Shown here piece by piece: positions 8,442 through 17,431 of a stretch of 64,000 nucleotides of DNA; the first letter of the stretch is position 1, and each line of letters starts with the position of its first letter. Below the pieces are notes generated by a model, which made no database searches, was not told the DNA's origin, and saw nothing but the letters and a program-made list of their open reading frames with translations. Where the stretch lies: the NCBI RefSeq assembly GCF_016901225.1, contig NZ_JAFEUL010000004.1, positions 1 through 64,000 of the forward strand, written 5' to 3'. Source of the stretch: Actibacterium sp. 188UL27-1 (GTDB lineage: Bacteria; Pseudomonadota; Alphaproteobacteria; Rhodobacterales; Rhodobacteraceae). A program made the position numbers and the translations under genes.

Positions 8442-9179
8442 TCACGGCATACGCAGGGCGCCGTCGAGGCGTATGGTTTCACCGTTCAGGTAGTCGCATT
8501 CGATAATGAAGCGGGCGAGGGCGGCGAACTCTGCCGGGTCGCCCAGGCGCTTGGGAAAGGTGACGTCGGCTGCCAGGGTGTCCATCACCTCTTCGCCCAG
8601 ACCTTCCAGCATGGGCGTGCGGAAAATGCCCGGAGCGATGGCCATCACGCGGATCCCTGTGCGGGACAGATCGCGCGCGGCGGGCAGGCTGAGCCCGGCG
8701 ATCCCTGCCTTCGATGCGGCATAGGCCGTCTGGCCCTTTTGCCCGTCAAAGGCCGCGATGGAGGCGGTGTTAATGATCACGCCGCGCTGCCCCAGGGCGT
8801 CTGCAGGATTGTCCGCCATCCGGGCGGCGGCCAGGCGCAGGCAGTTGAAGCTGCCGATCAGATTGATGCTGACGGTGCGTTCAAAGCTGTTGAGCGTGTG
8901 TGTGCCGTCGCGGCCCAGCACCTTTTCGGCACGCGCGACCCCGGCGCAATTCACGAGGGTGGTCAGACCTCCCATGGCGTCGGCGGCGGCATCGATCCCA
9001 GCCGCCACGTCAGCCTCTTCCGTGACATCGACCTTGTGAAAGTGCGCCCCATCGGGCGGGGCGCCGGAGAGATCGAACACTGTGACCTTGGCGCCTGCGG
9101 CCAGCAATCCTTCGGCGGTTGCGCGGCCAAGGCCAGAAGCGCCACCCGTGACGATTGCCTTTGTTTCAGGGAGGTTCAT
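8442..9179 (-). CDS. Short-chain dehydrogenase/reductase, 3-hydroxyacyl-CoA dehydrogenase type
   Basis: A 245-residue classical SDR. The Rossmann motif T-G-G-A-S-G-L-G is at residues 11-18, N-C-A-G at 77-80, and the catalytic Ser140, Tyr153 and Lys157 (Y-A-A-S-K) are present. The start M-x-L-x-x-x-K-A-I-V-T-G-G-A-S-G-L-G and the insert around G-x-x-G-Q-R-G-V-I-I-N-T-A-S resemble type II 3-hydroxyacyl-CoA dehydrogenases (HSD10-like), which act on short branched or straight hydroxyacyl-CoAs with NAD. It is the last gene of a three-gene minus-strand operon, overlapping the lyase gene by four bases. The substrate is inferred only from family likeness. Confidence 0.85.
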   Translation of the reverse strand: MNLPETKAIVTGGASGLGRATAEGLLAAGAKVTVFDLSGAPPDGAHFHKVDVTEEADVAAGIDAAADAMGGLTTLVNCAGVARAEKVLGRDGTHTLNSFERTVSINLIGSFNCLRLAAARMADNPADALGQRGVIINTASIAAFDGQKGQTAYAASKAGIAGLSLPAARDLSRTGIRVMAIAPGIFRTPMLEGLGEEVMDTLAADVTFPKRLGDPAEFAALARFIIECDYLNGETIRLDGALRMP

Positions 9180-10000
9180 CTCGCGCCTTTCTCAAGCAAT
9201 TGATCCGTCAGTTCGGCGCTCAATATCTGGCTAAGGGCGCTGAAGTCGCCGTCGGTGAACATGGCCGTGGCGGCATCGTGTATAATTTTATGGGTTGCGC
9301 GGGCCAGCCCACCGCCAAGGGAGACGCGCGCGACCCCGATGGCTGCGAAATCCGCCAGCGTTGCCACCGTCATAGGGCCGACCGACAGCACATTGACCGG
9401 TTTCGAGGTGGCCGTGCAGATCTGGGCAAGCTCTGCCATGGTGGCCACCCGCGGAACATAAAGACAGCAGGCCCCCGCCGCGTCGAATGCCTGGATGCGG
9501 CGCAGGGCCTCTGCGTGGTCATAGTGCCCAGTGAGACATCCGTCGGCGCGGGCTGTCAGAACGAAATCGCGTGGCAAGGCATGGGCGGCATCGGCGGCGG
9601 CGCGGATCCGGTCAACGGCCAGGTCGAACGGATATGGTGCGTCGCCCGGCAGGACGGTGTCTTCGATGCAGATCCCGGCCAATCCTGCCTCGGCAGCCAA
9701 TCGAACGGTTTCGGCAACCGTTTCCGGTGCATCGCCAAAGCCATTTTCGAAATCACCCTGGACTGGCAGGGCGGTCGCGGCGACGATGTCCTGGGCATGG
9801 GCGAGTGCCTCATCCCGGCTGAGTTGGCCCATATCCGGACGCCCGATCGTAAAGCCATAGGCGGAGGAGGATGTGGCCAGCGCCCGTGCCCCGAGCGCGG
9901 CCATCATGCGGGCGGACCCGATATCCCAGATATTGGCCAGAATGAACGGCTGGCGTGGCAGGTGCAGCGCCCGGAACTCGGCGACGGGATCAGCGGGCAT
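9176..10000 (-). CDS. Isocitrate lyase/PEP mutase family protein
   Basis: A 274-residue TIM-barrel enzyme of the isocitrate lyase/phosphoenolpyruvate mutase superfamily. The metal-binding region reads G-D-F-E-N-G-F-G (83-90), and I-E-D-T near 112-115 supplies further acidic ligands. The K-K-C-G-H motif of true isocitrate lyase is absent, and the length is half of that enzyme. Members of this subgroup cleave or rearrange small 2-hydroxy or 2-oxo acids, but most are uncharacterised. The gene is tightly sandwiched in an operon with an aminotransferase and an SDR, which suggests a small-acid or amino-acid catabolic route. Confidence 0.85.
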   Translation of the reverse strand: MPADPVAEFRALHLPRQPFILANIWDIGSARMMAALGARALATSSSAYGFTIGRPDMGQLSRDEALAHAQDIVAATALPVQGDFENGFGDAPETVAETVRLAAEAGLAGICIEDTVLPGDAPYPFDLAVDRIRAAADAAHALPRDFVLTARADGCLTGHYDHAEALRRIQAFDAAGACCLYVPRVATMAELAQICTATSKPVNVLSVGPMTVATLADFAAIGVARVSLGGGLARATHKIIHDAATAMFTDGDFSALSQILSAELTDQLLEKGAR

Positions 10001-11189
10001 GGTGCATCCTTGCTTTGTGGGTGATCTGCGATTGCGCGAAGGTCAATATGGTCTGAAGGGCGGTCCGGAACGCGGTGTCATCAATGGTCATGGCGATGCG
10101 AATGTGACCGGCGGCGGCCGCGCCGAAGCTCTCCCCCGGCATCACGGCGATCTGGTGTGCGTCAAGCAGCGCGCCCGCAAAGGCTTTGCCGCTGAGCCCG
10201 GTCGCGCGGATGTCGAGCATCAGGTACATCGCGCCATCGGCAGGCAGGGCGCGCACCGCGTTCTGGCGCGCGATCAGGCTTTGGGCCAGGTCGCGGCGGC
10301 GGCGAAAAGGGGCGGCGATCTTTGCTTCGAGGTCTTGGCCCTGTTCGAGGGCAAAGACGCTGGCATCCTGGATATAGCCCGGAACGCCATAGTTGGTGAC
10401 GGTGGCCAGATCGATCAACGCTGCGATGGCCTCCGCCGGGCCGACAAGCCAACCGACACGGCTGCCAGTCATGGCGTGGCTTTTAGACATGGATCCCACG
10501 ACCAGGGTGCGTTCTGCCATGCCCGGCAGACTGCGCGGGCTGATATGGGTGCCGGACCATACTTGCGTGTCATAAACCTCGTCCGAGATCAGGCAAACGT
10601 CGTGGTCCTGGCAAGCCGCGGCAATTGTGTCCAGGGTTGCGGGGGAATACACGACACCGGTCGGGTTGTTCGGCGAATTGATCAAAAGTGAGGCGCAGCC
10701 GGGTAGACCGGCATCAAGGGCCGCACGCGTGGGTTGAAATGCCTGTTCGGCCTGGGTGATGATGGATTTTGCGACCCCGCCTGCGCCGCGGATCGTACCT
10801 GGATAAGTGGCATAATACGGATCGATAAAGGCTCCATTAGCACCGGGATCAAGGACGGCGACATGGGCCGCGAAAAGGGCCGCTTGGCCACCCGGGGTGA
10901 TCAGGACATTGTCACGCGTCGTGTGCTGGCCTGTCCGCTGGGCAATCCGTGCGGCAACGGTATCGCGCAAGGTGTCGGTGCCGGGCACGATGGCATAGCC
11001 GGTATGCCCGCCGGTCGCCGCCCGGTGCATGGCGGACAGGATCGAGGGGTCGGTCCGGATGTCATGCTCGCCGATCGTGAGTTCCACGATCGGGTGGCCT
11101 GCATCTTTGAGTGCGCGTGCCTTGTAGAACAGACCCCAGCCATCGTCGCCGTCATCCGTCAGCAAGGTGATGTGTCGTGAGAGTTTCAT
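9990..11189 (-). CDS. Class I/II pyridoxal-phosphate aminotransferase
   Basis: A 399-residue fold-type I aminotransferase. Visible active-site elements are N-S-P-N-N-P-T-G (171-178), the D-E-V-Y motif (203-206) and the Schiff-base lysine in S-M-S-K-S-H (Lys236). The C-terminal substrate-carboxylate arginine lies in H-I-R-I-A. The start at 11189 is preferred because M-K-L-S-R begins where homologues begin; a 27-residue upstream extension is Pro-rich and unlikely. It is the first gene of the operon and overlaps the lyase gene by 11 bases. Amino-donor specificity is not evident. Confidence 0.88.
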   Translation of the reverse strand: MKLSRHITLLTDDGDDGWGLFYKARALKDAGHPIVELTIGEHDIRTDPSILSAMHRAATGGHTGYAIVPGTDTLRDTVAARIAQRTGQHTTRDNVLITPGGQAALFAAHVAVLDPGANGAFIDPYYATYPGTIRGAGGVAKSIITQAEQAFQPTRAALDAGLPGCASLLINSPNNPTGVVYSPATLDTIAAACQDHDVCLISDEVYDTQVWSGTHISPRSLPGMAERTLVVGSMSKSHAMTGSRVGWLVGPAEAIAALIDLATVTNYGVPGYIQDASVFALEQGQDLEAKIAAPFRRRRDLAQSLIARQNAVRALPADGAMYLMLDIRATGLSGKAFAGALLDAHQIAVMPGESFGAAAAGHIRIAMTIDDTAFRTALQTILTFAQSQITHKARMHHAR

Positions 11190-11340
11190 CGGTGTAGGTG
11201 GCCATGGGTGTACGGGCTTGTCAAATGGATCGACAGGTTGAGGGGGCGCCCCCGCAGACGGTCGTCCCACCCACCCACCCCCGCCCGCCTGCGGGCGCGC
11301 GCCACAGCTTCAAGATCCCGTGACCCATTCCATTATGTGT

Positions 11341-11362
11341 TCAAAAATATCCCCGCCGGAGG
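11341..11362 (-). repeat. Diverged copy of a short intergenic repeat
   Basis: Read on the minus strand this is CCTCCGGCGGGGATATTTTT, nearly the same as the sequence at 43463 that begins CCTCCGGCGGGAGTATTTTT, and related to the one at 61040. It lies between the aminotransferase and YjbR-like genes. Confidence 0.5.
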
Positions 11363-11398
11363 CCTCGGTTTCGGCCAAGCCAGGGCGGCTCATCGGCG

Positions 11399-11737
11399 TT
11401 AAAGCGCATCGCGCACCTTCTTGGTCAAGGTTGCGCGAACGGTCTGGTAAGAGGTCTCGACCCGTTCGGCCAGTTCTTCTCCCTCCATCCTGTCCCACGG
11501 GATCAGAACCCAACCACCGCGTTTGAGATATGGGGCTGGTTCGGCGCGCCCCATATCAATCAGCAAAGCAGCCGTATCAGGATTGGCACATTTCAGCGTT
11601 GTACCACGACCCTTCGCACCAACTATGGCAAAGATCTTTCCTCCCACTTTCCATGTATCCAGATCATCGCCAAAGGGATGCTCCAGCGTTGCGCCGGGTC
11701 GGGCGGCGGCGGTTCGGTTTGCAATATCGCGATCCAT
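11399..11737 (-). CDS. MmcQ/YjbR family protein
   Basis: A 112-residue small protein of the MmcQ/YjbR family (CyaY-like fold, suggested DNA-binding). The family pattern is clear: P-G-A-T-L-E-H-P-F-G, V-G-G-K-I-F-A-I, T-L-K-C-A and the C-terminal L-I-x-x-S-Y segment, here V-E-T-S-Y-Q-T-V-R. The start at 11737 (M-D-R-D-I-A-N) gives the usual length; upstream in-frame codons to 11941 look non-coding and would overlap the cysS 5' region. It is a single gene facing away from cysS, and no function is known with certainty. Confidence 0.8.
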   Translation of the reverse strand: MDRDIANRTAAARPGATLEHPFGDDLDTWKVGGKIFAIVGAKGRGTTLKCANPDTAALLIDMGRAEPAPYLKRGGWVLIPWDRMEGEELAERVETSYQTVRATLTKKVRDAL

Positions 11738-11939
11738 CCCCGAAAGATGCCATGCCTGTGGGGCCTTGGCAAAAGGCATTGGCCAAGGTATTGATCTGCC
11801 ATGACGATGGTTTGCCCAATTACTTGTATCTGCCACTGACACTCTGTCGGTGGGCTGCATGCTTTGGGTAGACCTTTTCGTTTCCTCCCTGTGACATTTG
11901 CTGCTAGGCCCGCCGCGCAAAACCGCGAGGACCGACGCC

Positions 11940-13391
11940 ATGGACGCGATCCAGCTTTATAACACCGCCACCCGCCGGAAGGAGGCTTTGGAGCCTTTGG
12001 ACCCGCAAAACGTGCGGATGTACCTGTGTGGGCCGACGGTTTATGACCGCGCGCATCTGGGCAATGCGCGGCCTGTGCTGGTGTTCGATGTGCTCTACCG
12101 ATTGCTGCGGCATCGCTATCCTCAAGCAAACGTCACCTATGTGCGGAATTTCACGGATGTCGACGACCGGATCAACGAGACGGCGTTGAAGCGGCGGGAG
12201 GCTGGGGCCGAGGGGGCGCTGGAGACGTTGATCCGGGAGCGGTCGAACGAGACAATCCAATGGTACCACGAGGATATGGATGCGTTGGGGGCGTTGCGCC
12301 CGACGCATGAGCCGCGCGCGACCGAGTATATCGCGCAGATGATTGCGATGTGTGAGGATCTGATTGCCAAGGGCCATGCCTATGCCGCCGAAGGGCATGT
12401 TCTGTTCGCGGTGGAGAGCTATTCCGAATATGGCAAGCTGTCGGGCCGGTCCGTGGATGACATGATCGCGGGTGCCCGCGTCGAGGTGGCGCCGTATAAG
12501 CGTAACCCGATGGATTTCGTGCTGTGGAAGCCTTCGGATGATGAATTGCCGGGCTGGGACAGTCCGTGGGGGCGGGGGCGTCCGGGCTGGCATATCGAAT
12601 GCTCGGCGATGGCGGCGGAGCTGCTGGGCGATAGCTTTGACATCCACGGGGGTGGGATCGACCTGCAATTCCCCCACCATGAGAATGAGATCGCGCAATC
12701 CCGTTGCGCGGGCCATGGCTTTGCGCAGATCTGGATGCATAACGAAATGCTCCAGGTCGAGGGCAAGAAGATGTCGAAATCCCTCGGCAACTTCTTCACC
12801 GTCCGCGACCTGCTGGACCAGGGCGTGTCGGGTGAGGTCATCCGCTTTGTCATGCTCTCGACCCACTACCGCAAGCCGATGGACTGGACCGAGAAGAAGC
12901 GGGAGGAGGTGGAGAAATGCTTGCTTGCCTGGAAGAAGATCATCGATGAGGAGCGGGATGCGGTTTCGGCGGCTTTCACCGGAAAAGCTCCACCCGATGA
13001 AATCATCCGCGCGCTTTCCGAGGATCTAAATACGCCCCAGGCTATCGCCGAACTGCACAAGCTTGCGAAAAGCGCCAAACAAGATCTGGAAGCAAAAATT
13101 GCCTTGGCCGAGGGATTGGCGTTTTTCGGGTTTGACTACCGAAATGATTGGTCGGTGGCATTTGGCTCTTCGCTAGATCGGATCTTGGGCGCACCGATTG
13201 ATTTGGGGCCCTATGAGGACATGTTGTTTGAGGCCAGAAAAAAGGCCAAAGAAACCAAAGACTTTGGGGAGGTAGACCGGATCACACAACTTTTTTTGGG
13301 AGCAGGACTGGCAGTTCGGGTGTCACCGGAAAGAGTGGAGATGGATTTTACCGAACATTTCGATCCGGAAAAGTTGGACCTTTTGAATTGA
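11940..13391 (+). CDS. cysS: Cysteinyl-tRNA synthetase
   Basis: A 483-residue class I synthetase that charges tRNA-Cys. Catalytic-domain features are Y-L-C-G-P-T-V-Y with zinc ligand Cys30, the H-L-G-N form of the HIGH motif at 39-42, W-H-I-E-C, P-H-H-E-N-E and K-M-S-K-S. The start at 11940 matches family N-termini. The last 430 bases (about 12960-13391) fall to 48-50% GC with more A/T-ending codons, while the rest is near 65%. The C-terminal residues [12 protein letters not shown] resemble the usual tail but are diverged. A second, more typical tail is encoded separately at 13449. Confidence 0.95.
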   Translation: MDAIQLYNTATRRKEALEPLDPQNVRMYLCGPTVYDRAHLGNARPVLVFDVLYRLLRHRYPQANVTYVRNFTDVDDRINETALKRREAGAEGALETLIRERSNETIQWYHEDMDALGALRPTHEPRATEYIAQMIAMCEDLIAKGHAYAAEGHVLFAVESYSEYGKLSGRSVDDMIAGARVEVAPYKRNPMDFVLWKPSDDELPGWDSPWGRGRPGWHIECSAMAAELLGDSFDIHGGGIDLQFPHHENEIAQSRCAGHGFAQIWMHNEMLQVEGKKMSKSLGNFFTVRDLLDQGVSGEVIRFVMLSTHYRKPMDWTEKKREEVEKCLLAWKKIIDEERDAVSAAFTGKAPPDEIIRALSEDLNTPQAIAELHKLAKSAKQDLEAKIALAEGLAFFGFDYRNDWSVAFGSSLDRILGAPIDLGPYEDMLFEARKKAKETKDFGEVDRITQLFLGAGLAVRVSPERVEMDFTEHFDPEKLDLLN

Positions 13392-13448
13392 TCCCGTTTG
13401 GTAGATCACTTTGAAACCAGGAACACACCGACAGATAGGTGGATTTGA

Positions 13449-13664
13449 ATGTCGAATGATGTGAAGGCGGTTTTGGCGGCGCGCATTGATGAATTGCTGG
13501 AGGAGCGGCGCGCGGCGCGGGAGCGCAAGGACTTTGCACGCGCCGACGCTATTCGGGGCGCGCTGGATGGTGCCGGTATTGAGGTGCAGGACAAGGAGGG
13601 TGCCCCGTCGCAATGGGTGCTGAAGCCTGGCTTCGATGCCTCAAAACTGGAGGGTTTCCAGTGA
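13449..13664 (+). CDS. Detached CysRS-like C-terminal tail (small ORF)
   Basis: A 71-residue ORF whose sequence (I-D-E-L-L-E-E-R-R-A-A-R-E-R-K-D-F-A-R-A-D) is the canonical C-terminal end of bacterial cysteinyl-tRNA synthetase, where E-R-x-A-A-R-x-x-K-D-F-A-x-A-D-x-I-R is conserved. It aligns with the last 57 residues of the cysS product just upstream, and both end in a F-D-x-x-K-L pattern. GC content is about 67%, like the neighbouring genes. An AGGTGG sequence sits 6 bases before the ATG, so it may be translated. I interpret it as the original cysS 3' end, displaced by recombination. Whether the peptide is functional is unknown. Confidence 0.7.
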   Translation: MSNDVKAVLAARIDELLEERRAARERKDFARADAIRGALDGAGIEVQDKEGAPSQWVLKPGFDASKLEGFQ

Positions 13665-13693
13665 GTTTCGGTTGTGTTGGTTCAGGGGCGTAA

Positions 13694-15316
13694 GTGGTGC
13701 GGGAGCGGCTGAGCCTTTTTGATACTACGCTGCGGGACGGGCAGCAGACGCAGGGGGTCCAGTTCTCGCTGGAGGAGAAGCGGCGGATTGCCGGGCTGCT
13801 CGACGGGTTGGGGCTGGACTATGTCGAGGGCGGCTGGCCGGGGGCCAATCCGACAGATAGCGCGTTTTTCGACACGGCTCCAAATCTGAAGCGGGCGACA
13901 TTCACGGCGTTTGGGATGACCAAGCGGGCCGGACGCTCGGCCGAGAATGACGATGTGCTGGCCGCTGTGTTGAATGCGGGGACGCCTGCGGTTTGTCTGG
14001 TGGGGAAGGCCAACGCATTCCATGTGGAGACGGCGTTGGGGATCTCGCTGGAGGAGAACCTGGGCAATCTGCGGGACAGTTTTGCCCATGTGGTGGGGCA
14101 GGGGCGGGAGGCGTTGTTCGATGCGGAGCACTTCTTTGACGGTTATAAGACAGATCCGGGCTATGCCTTGGCAGCCTTGCGAGCGGCCCTGGAGGGTGGC
14201 GTGCGGTGGGTTGTTTTGTGCGACACCAATGGCGGCAGTCTTCCGGCGGAGGTGGCGCGGATCACGGATGCCGTGATCGCGGCGGGTATACCGGGGGAGA
14301 AGCTGGGCATTCACACCCATAACGATACCGAGAATGCGGTGGCCAATACCCTGGCAGCCGTGGATGCCGGGGCCCTGCATATCCAGGGCACGTTGAACGG
14401 GCTGGGCGAACGGTGTGGGAATGCCAACCTGACCTCCATCATCCCGACGCTGCTGTTGAAGGAGCCCTATGCCAGCCGGTTTGAGACAGGCGTGAGCGAG
14501 GCGGCTTTGGGTGGATTGGTGCGCGCCTCGCGCTTGATGGATGACATCCTGAACCGGGTGCCAGTGAAGGCCGCGCCCTATGTGGGTGCCTCGGCCTTTG
14601 CCCATAAGGCAGGGCTGCATGCCAGCGCGATCCTGAAGGATCCGACGACCTATGAGCATATCGACCCGGCGGCGGTGGGCAATGCTCGGATCGTGCCGAT
14701 GTCGAACCAGGCGGGGCAGTCGAACCTGCGCAAGCGATTGGTTGAGGCGGGGCTGGATGTGGCGCGCGATGATCCGGCTTTGGGGCGCATCCTGGACATC
14801 GTAAAAGAGCGCGAGGCGGCGGGCTATGCCTATGACACGGCCCAGGCCAGTTTCGAGCTGGTGGCGCTGGCGGAGCTGGGGCGGCTGCCTGCGTTTTTTG
14901 AGGTGAAGCGTTACAAGGTCACGGTCGAACGGCGCAAGAACAAGTATAATCGCATGATCAGCCTGAGCGAGGCGGTCGTTGTGGTGAAGATCGGAGATCA
15001 AAAGGTTCTGTCGGTCAGCGAGTCGCTGGATGAGAGCGGCTTGGACCGGGGGCCCGTGAACGCGTTGGCCAAGGCGTTGGGTAAGGATCTGGGGCCCTAT
15101 CAGGGCTATATCGACGATGTGCGGCTAGTGGATTTCAAGGTGCGTATCACGGATGGCGGGACCGAAGCGGTAACGCGTGTCATCATCGACAGCGAGGATA
15201 GCGCAGGGCGGCGCTGGTCGACTGTTGGGGTTTCTCCCAATATCGTGGATGCGTCCTTTGAGGCCTTGCTGGATGCGATACAGTGGAAGCTTGTGCGGGA
15301 TGGAGCCCGGGCGTGA
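13694..15316 (+). CDS. cimA: Citramalate synthase
   Basis: A 540-residue enzyme of the citramalate/isopropylmalate synthase family that condenses pyruvate with acetyl-CoA to citramalate, an entry into isoleucine synthesis without threonine. The DRE-TIM barrel start L-F-D-T-T-L-R-D-G-Q-Q, the H-T-H-N-D motif near 205, G-L-G-E-R-C-G-N and H-K-A-G-L-H-A-S are all visible. The C-terminal 150 residues form the LeuA-type allosteric domain. The length and sequence fit the CimA rather than the LeuA or homocitrate synthase branch. It starts with GTG. No leu or ilv genes are adjacent. Confidence 0.93.
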   Translation: MVRERLSLFDTTLRDGQQTQGVQFSLEEKRRIAGLLDGLGLDYVEGGWPGANPTDSAFFDTAPNLKRATFTAFGMTKRAGRSAENDDVLAAVLNAGTPAVCLVGKANAFHVETALGISLEENLGNLRDSFAHVVGQGREALFDAEHFFDGYKTDPGYALAALRAALEGGVRWVVLCDTNGGSLPAEVARITDAVIAAGIPGEKLGIHTHNDTENAVANTLAAVDAGALHIQGTLNGLGERCGNANLTSIIPTLLLKEPYASRFETGVSEAALGGLVRASRLMDDILNRVPVKAAPYVGASAFAHKAGLHASAILKDPTTYEHIDPAAVGNARIVPMSNQAGQSNLRKRLVEAGLDVARDDPALGRILDIVKEREAAGYAYDTAQASFELVALAELGRLPAFFEVKRYKVTVERRKNKYNRMISLSEAVVVVKIGDQKVLSVSESLDESGLDRGPVNALAKALGKDLGPYQGYIDDVRLVDFKVRITDGGTEAVTRVIIDSEDSAGRRWSTVGVSPNIVDASFEALLDAIQWKLVRDGARA

Positions 15317-15422
15317 TCCAACGGAGCAGCTGCGCTGCATTTCTATGCTTTTGGGTCGACATAGCCTATTGGGCCATGTTGTTGCTGGGATTTCAGCTTT
15401 GGCTCACCAAGGCAGATCTGGC

Positions 15423-16184
15423 ATGAGTGTTGCGGCCTGTGCGGCACTGGTGCAGCGGGGTGATCCGGACCGATTTGCAGCGACGATGGCGGTGCCGGTG
15501 GCCGCGCGAGCGGTATTGTTTCCGATCTATGCCTTTGCGTTGGAAGTGTCGCGGGCGCCCTGGGTCACGGCAGAGCCTATGATTGCCGAGATGCGGTTGC
15601 AATGGTGGCGCGATGCGTTGGGAGAGATTGCTGACGGTGGTGTCATTCGGCGCCATGAGGTCGTCACGCCATTGGCCGAGATTTTGTCGCCGGATGTTGC
15701 GCGGTTGCTGGACGGTGCGGTTGCGGCCCGACGGTGGGATATCTATCGCGAACCGTTCGAGGATGCGGCGCATTTTGAGGATTACCTGCATAAGACGGCC
15801 GCGGTGCCGGTCTGGGCGGGGATGGCCACGCTTGGCGCCGCAGAGGAGATGCGCCCGGCGGCGCTGGATTGCGGGTGGGCGATTGGTCTAGCCCGGTTTC
15901 TGATGGCGGTGCCGGAGTTGCAGGCGCGCGGGCGGCATCCGCTGGTGCAGGGGCAATCGATCGCAGACCTGGCGCAGCAGGGCCTGGACCGGCTTTCTCG
16001 GAAGCGGGCTTTGCGGCGCAGGGTAGGTTCGGTCATCGGCGCGCCCCTGTTGGAAGGGTGGATGGCGGCGCCGATCCTGGATGCGGTGCGGCGAGACCCT
16101 GACCTGTTGGGACGGGGCGGGCCATCATTCAGCCCGTTTCGGCGGCACTGGCGCCTTTTGCGTGCGGCGATTGCCCTGCTTTAG
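15423..16184 (+). CDS. Squalene/phytoene synthase-fold protein without catalytic aspartates (NDUFAF6-like)
   Basis: A 253-residue all-alpha protein of the squalene/phytoene synthase family. The conserved P-I-Y-A-F and R-L-Q-W-W-R-D-A-L segments are present. The first aspartate-rich motif that should follow Y-A-F is replaced by A-L-E-V-S-R-A, and the second D-x-x-x-D near W-A-I-G-L-A-R-F-L is also missing. This pattern fits the complex I assembly factor NDUFAF6 and its alphaproteobacterial relatives more than a terpene synthase. The start at 15423 was chosen because the fold begins there. It converges on the MFS gene with a four-base overlap. Confidence 0.75.
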   Translation: MSVAACAALVQRGDPDRFAATMAVPVAARAVLFPIYAFALEVSRAPWVTAEPMIAEMRLQWWRDALGEIADGGVIRRHEVVTPLAEILSPDVARLLDGAVAARRWDIYREPFEDAAHFEDYLHKTAAVPVWAGMATLGAAEEMRPAALDCGWAIGLARFLMAVPELQARGRHPLVQGQSIADLAQQGLDRLSRKRALRRRVGSVIGAPLLEGWMAAPILDAVRRDPDLLGRGGPSFSPFRRHWRLLRAAIALL

Positions 16185-17407
16185 GCCGGCGCACGGTTGC
16201 GGATGTTCAACCAGATCAGCGCCGCACCGGCCAGGGTAAGGAAAGGCACCATGGCAAGGTTCACGGCTGTCCATCCCTGCACCACGTCGCCGCCTGAGCA
16301 GTTCATCAAGCCACCGGAGGCCAGGGAGGCCACGGTGACGCATCCAAAAACGATCGCATCATTCAAGCCCTGGACGCGGCCGCGTTCTTCGACCCCGTGG
16401 GCCTGGGCGAGCATTGTGGTCGCGCCGATAAAGCCGAAGTTCCAGCCAATGCCAAGCAGGATGAGAGCGCCGAAGAAGTTGCCGATCTCAACTCCTTCGA
16501 GCGCCACAACGCCAGCGGCGGCCAGGATCAGCAGACCCAGCGAAACGATGTTACGCACACCGAAACGCACGATCAGGTGACCGGTAAAGAAGGAGGGCGC
16601 GAACATCGCGATGACATGGGCCGAAACGACCCAACCTGCGGTTTCTGTTGAGAAACCGCAGCCTACGACAGCAAGTGGTGTGGAGGTCATCACCAGGTTC
16701 ATCAGCGCATAGCTGACCATGGCGCAGATGATCGCGACGCTGATCTTGGGATCGGCCAGCAATTGCCGGATGGTGCGACCGCCCGCAGCCCCTTTGGCCG
16801 TGGTCTTTGGGCGGGGGATATCCAGAAAGACAAATAGGAACGCGCCCAGCACGTTGATGGCGGCAACTGCAAGATAGGTGCCGAAAAACGGGATCACGTA
16901 ACTGTCCGCCAAGGCCGTGCCGAGGGGCGGGCCGATCAATGCCGACAGAAGACCGCCCGCCATGACATAGGAAATCGCCTTGGGCCGGTAGCTTTCGGAG
17001 GCCGTATCGGCGGCGGCAAAGCGGAAAAAGCCCTGCGCGGACATGTAGACACCGGTCAGGTAGCTGCCGATCAAAAAGATCACAAACGACCCCGCGAACA
17101 GCCCGTAGGCCGAGACCAGGGCGCCCAATGCGCCGCCCATGGCGCCGATGACAAAGCCGGTCCGCCTGCCGTGGCGTTGCATCAAGGGCGATAACCAGGG
17201 CGCGGTGGTCATGGAGCCAAAGACGATCAGGGAGATCGGTAGCGTCGCCAGACAGGGATTGGGCGCCAGCATCCCGCCTGCCAGGCCGCCGACGGTAAAG
17301 ATCATGGGCATCTGACTGCCGAGGACCGCCTGGGCCGCAACAAGGACAGCCACGTTGCGTTTGGCGCGACGCTCGTCGGTCAGGGCCGGGTCAGCAATGG
17401 CGGTCAT
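16181..17407 (-). CDS. Major facilitator superfamily transporter
   Basis: A 408-residue integral membrane protein with about 12 hydrophobic segments and the loop motif R-H-G-R-R-T-G between helices 2 and 3, which marks the MFS fold. A central hydrophilic loop (about residues 195-215, P-R-P-K-T-T-A-K-G) divides the two six-helix halves. The substrate is unknown. It is encoded just downstream of cobB on the same strand (24 bases apart), so it may be part of the cobalamin operon, though it is not a known cobalt or corrinoid carrier. Confidence 0.88.
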   Translation of the reverse strand: MTAIADPALTDERRAKRNVAVLVAAQAVLGSQMPMIFTVGGLAGGMLAPNPCLATLPISLIVFGSMTTAPWLSPLMQRHGRRTGFVIGAMGGALGALVSAYGLFAGSFVIFLIGSYLTGVYMSAQGFFRFAAADTASESYRPKAISYVMAGGLLSALIGPPLGTALADSYVIPFFGTYLAVAAINVLGAFLFVFLDIPRPKTTAKGAAGGRTIRQLLADPKISVAIICAMVSYALMNLVMTSTPLAVVGCGFSTETAGWVVSAHVIAMFAPSFFTGHLIVRFGVRNIVSLGLLILAAAGVVALEGVEIGNFFGALILLGIGWNFGFIGATTMLAQAHGVEERGRVQGLNDAIVFGCVTVASLASGGLMNCSGGDVVQGWTAVNLAMVPFLTLAGAALIWLNIRNRAPA

Positions 17408-17431
17408 GGGATATCCTTCTGGCCGGTCAGG

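Noticed and set aside
11270-11398. CRISPR-like or tandem CCCAC repeats
   Set aside because: Only a short run of CCCACCCACCCACC occurs, with no spacers or regular repeat units.
13449-13664. Toxin-antitoxin or phage small gene next to cysS
   Set aside because: The peptide aligns with the CysRS C-terminus, which explains it better.
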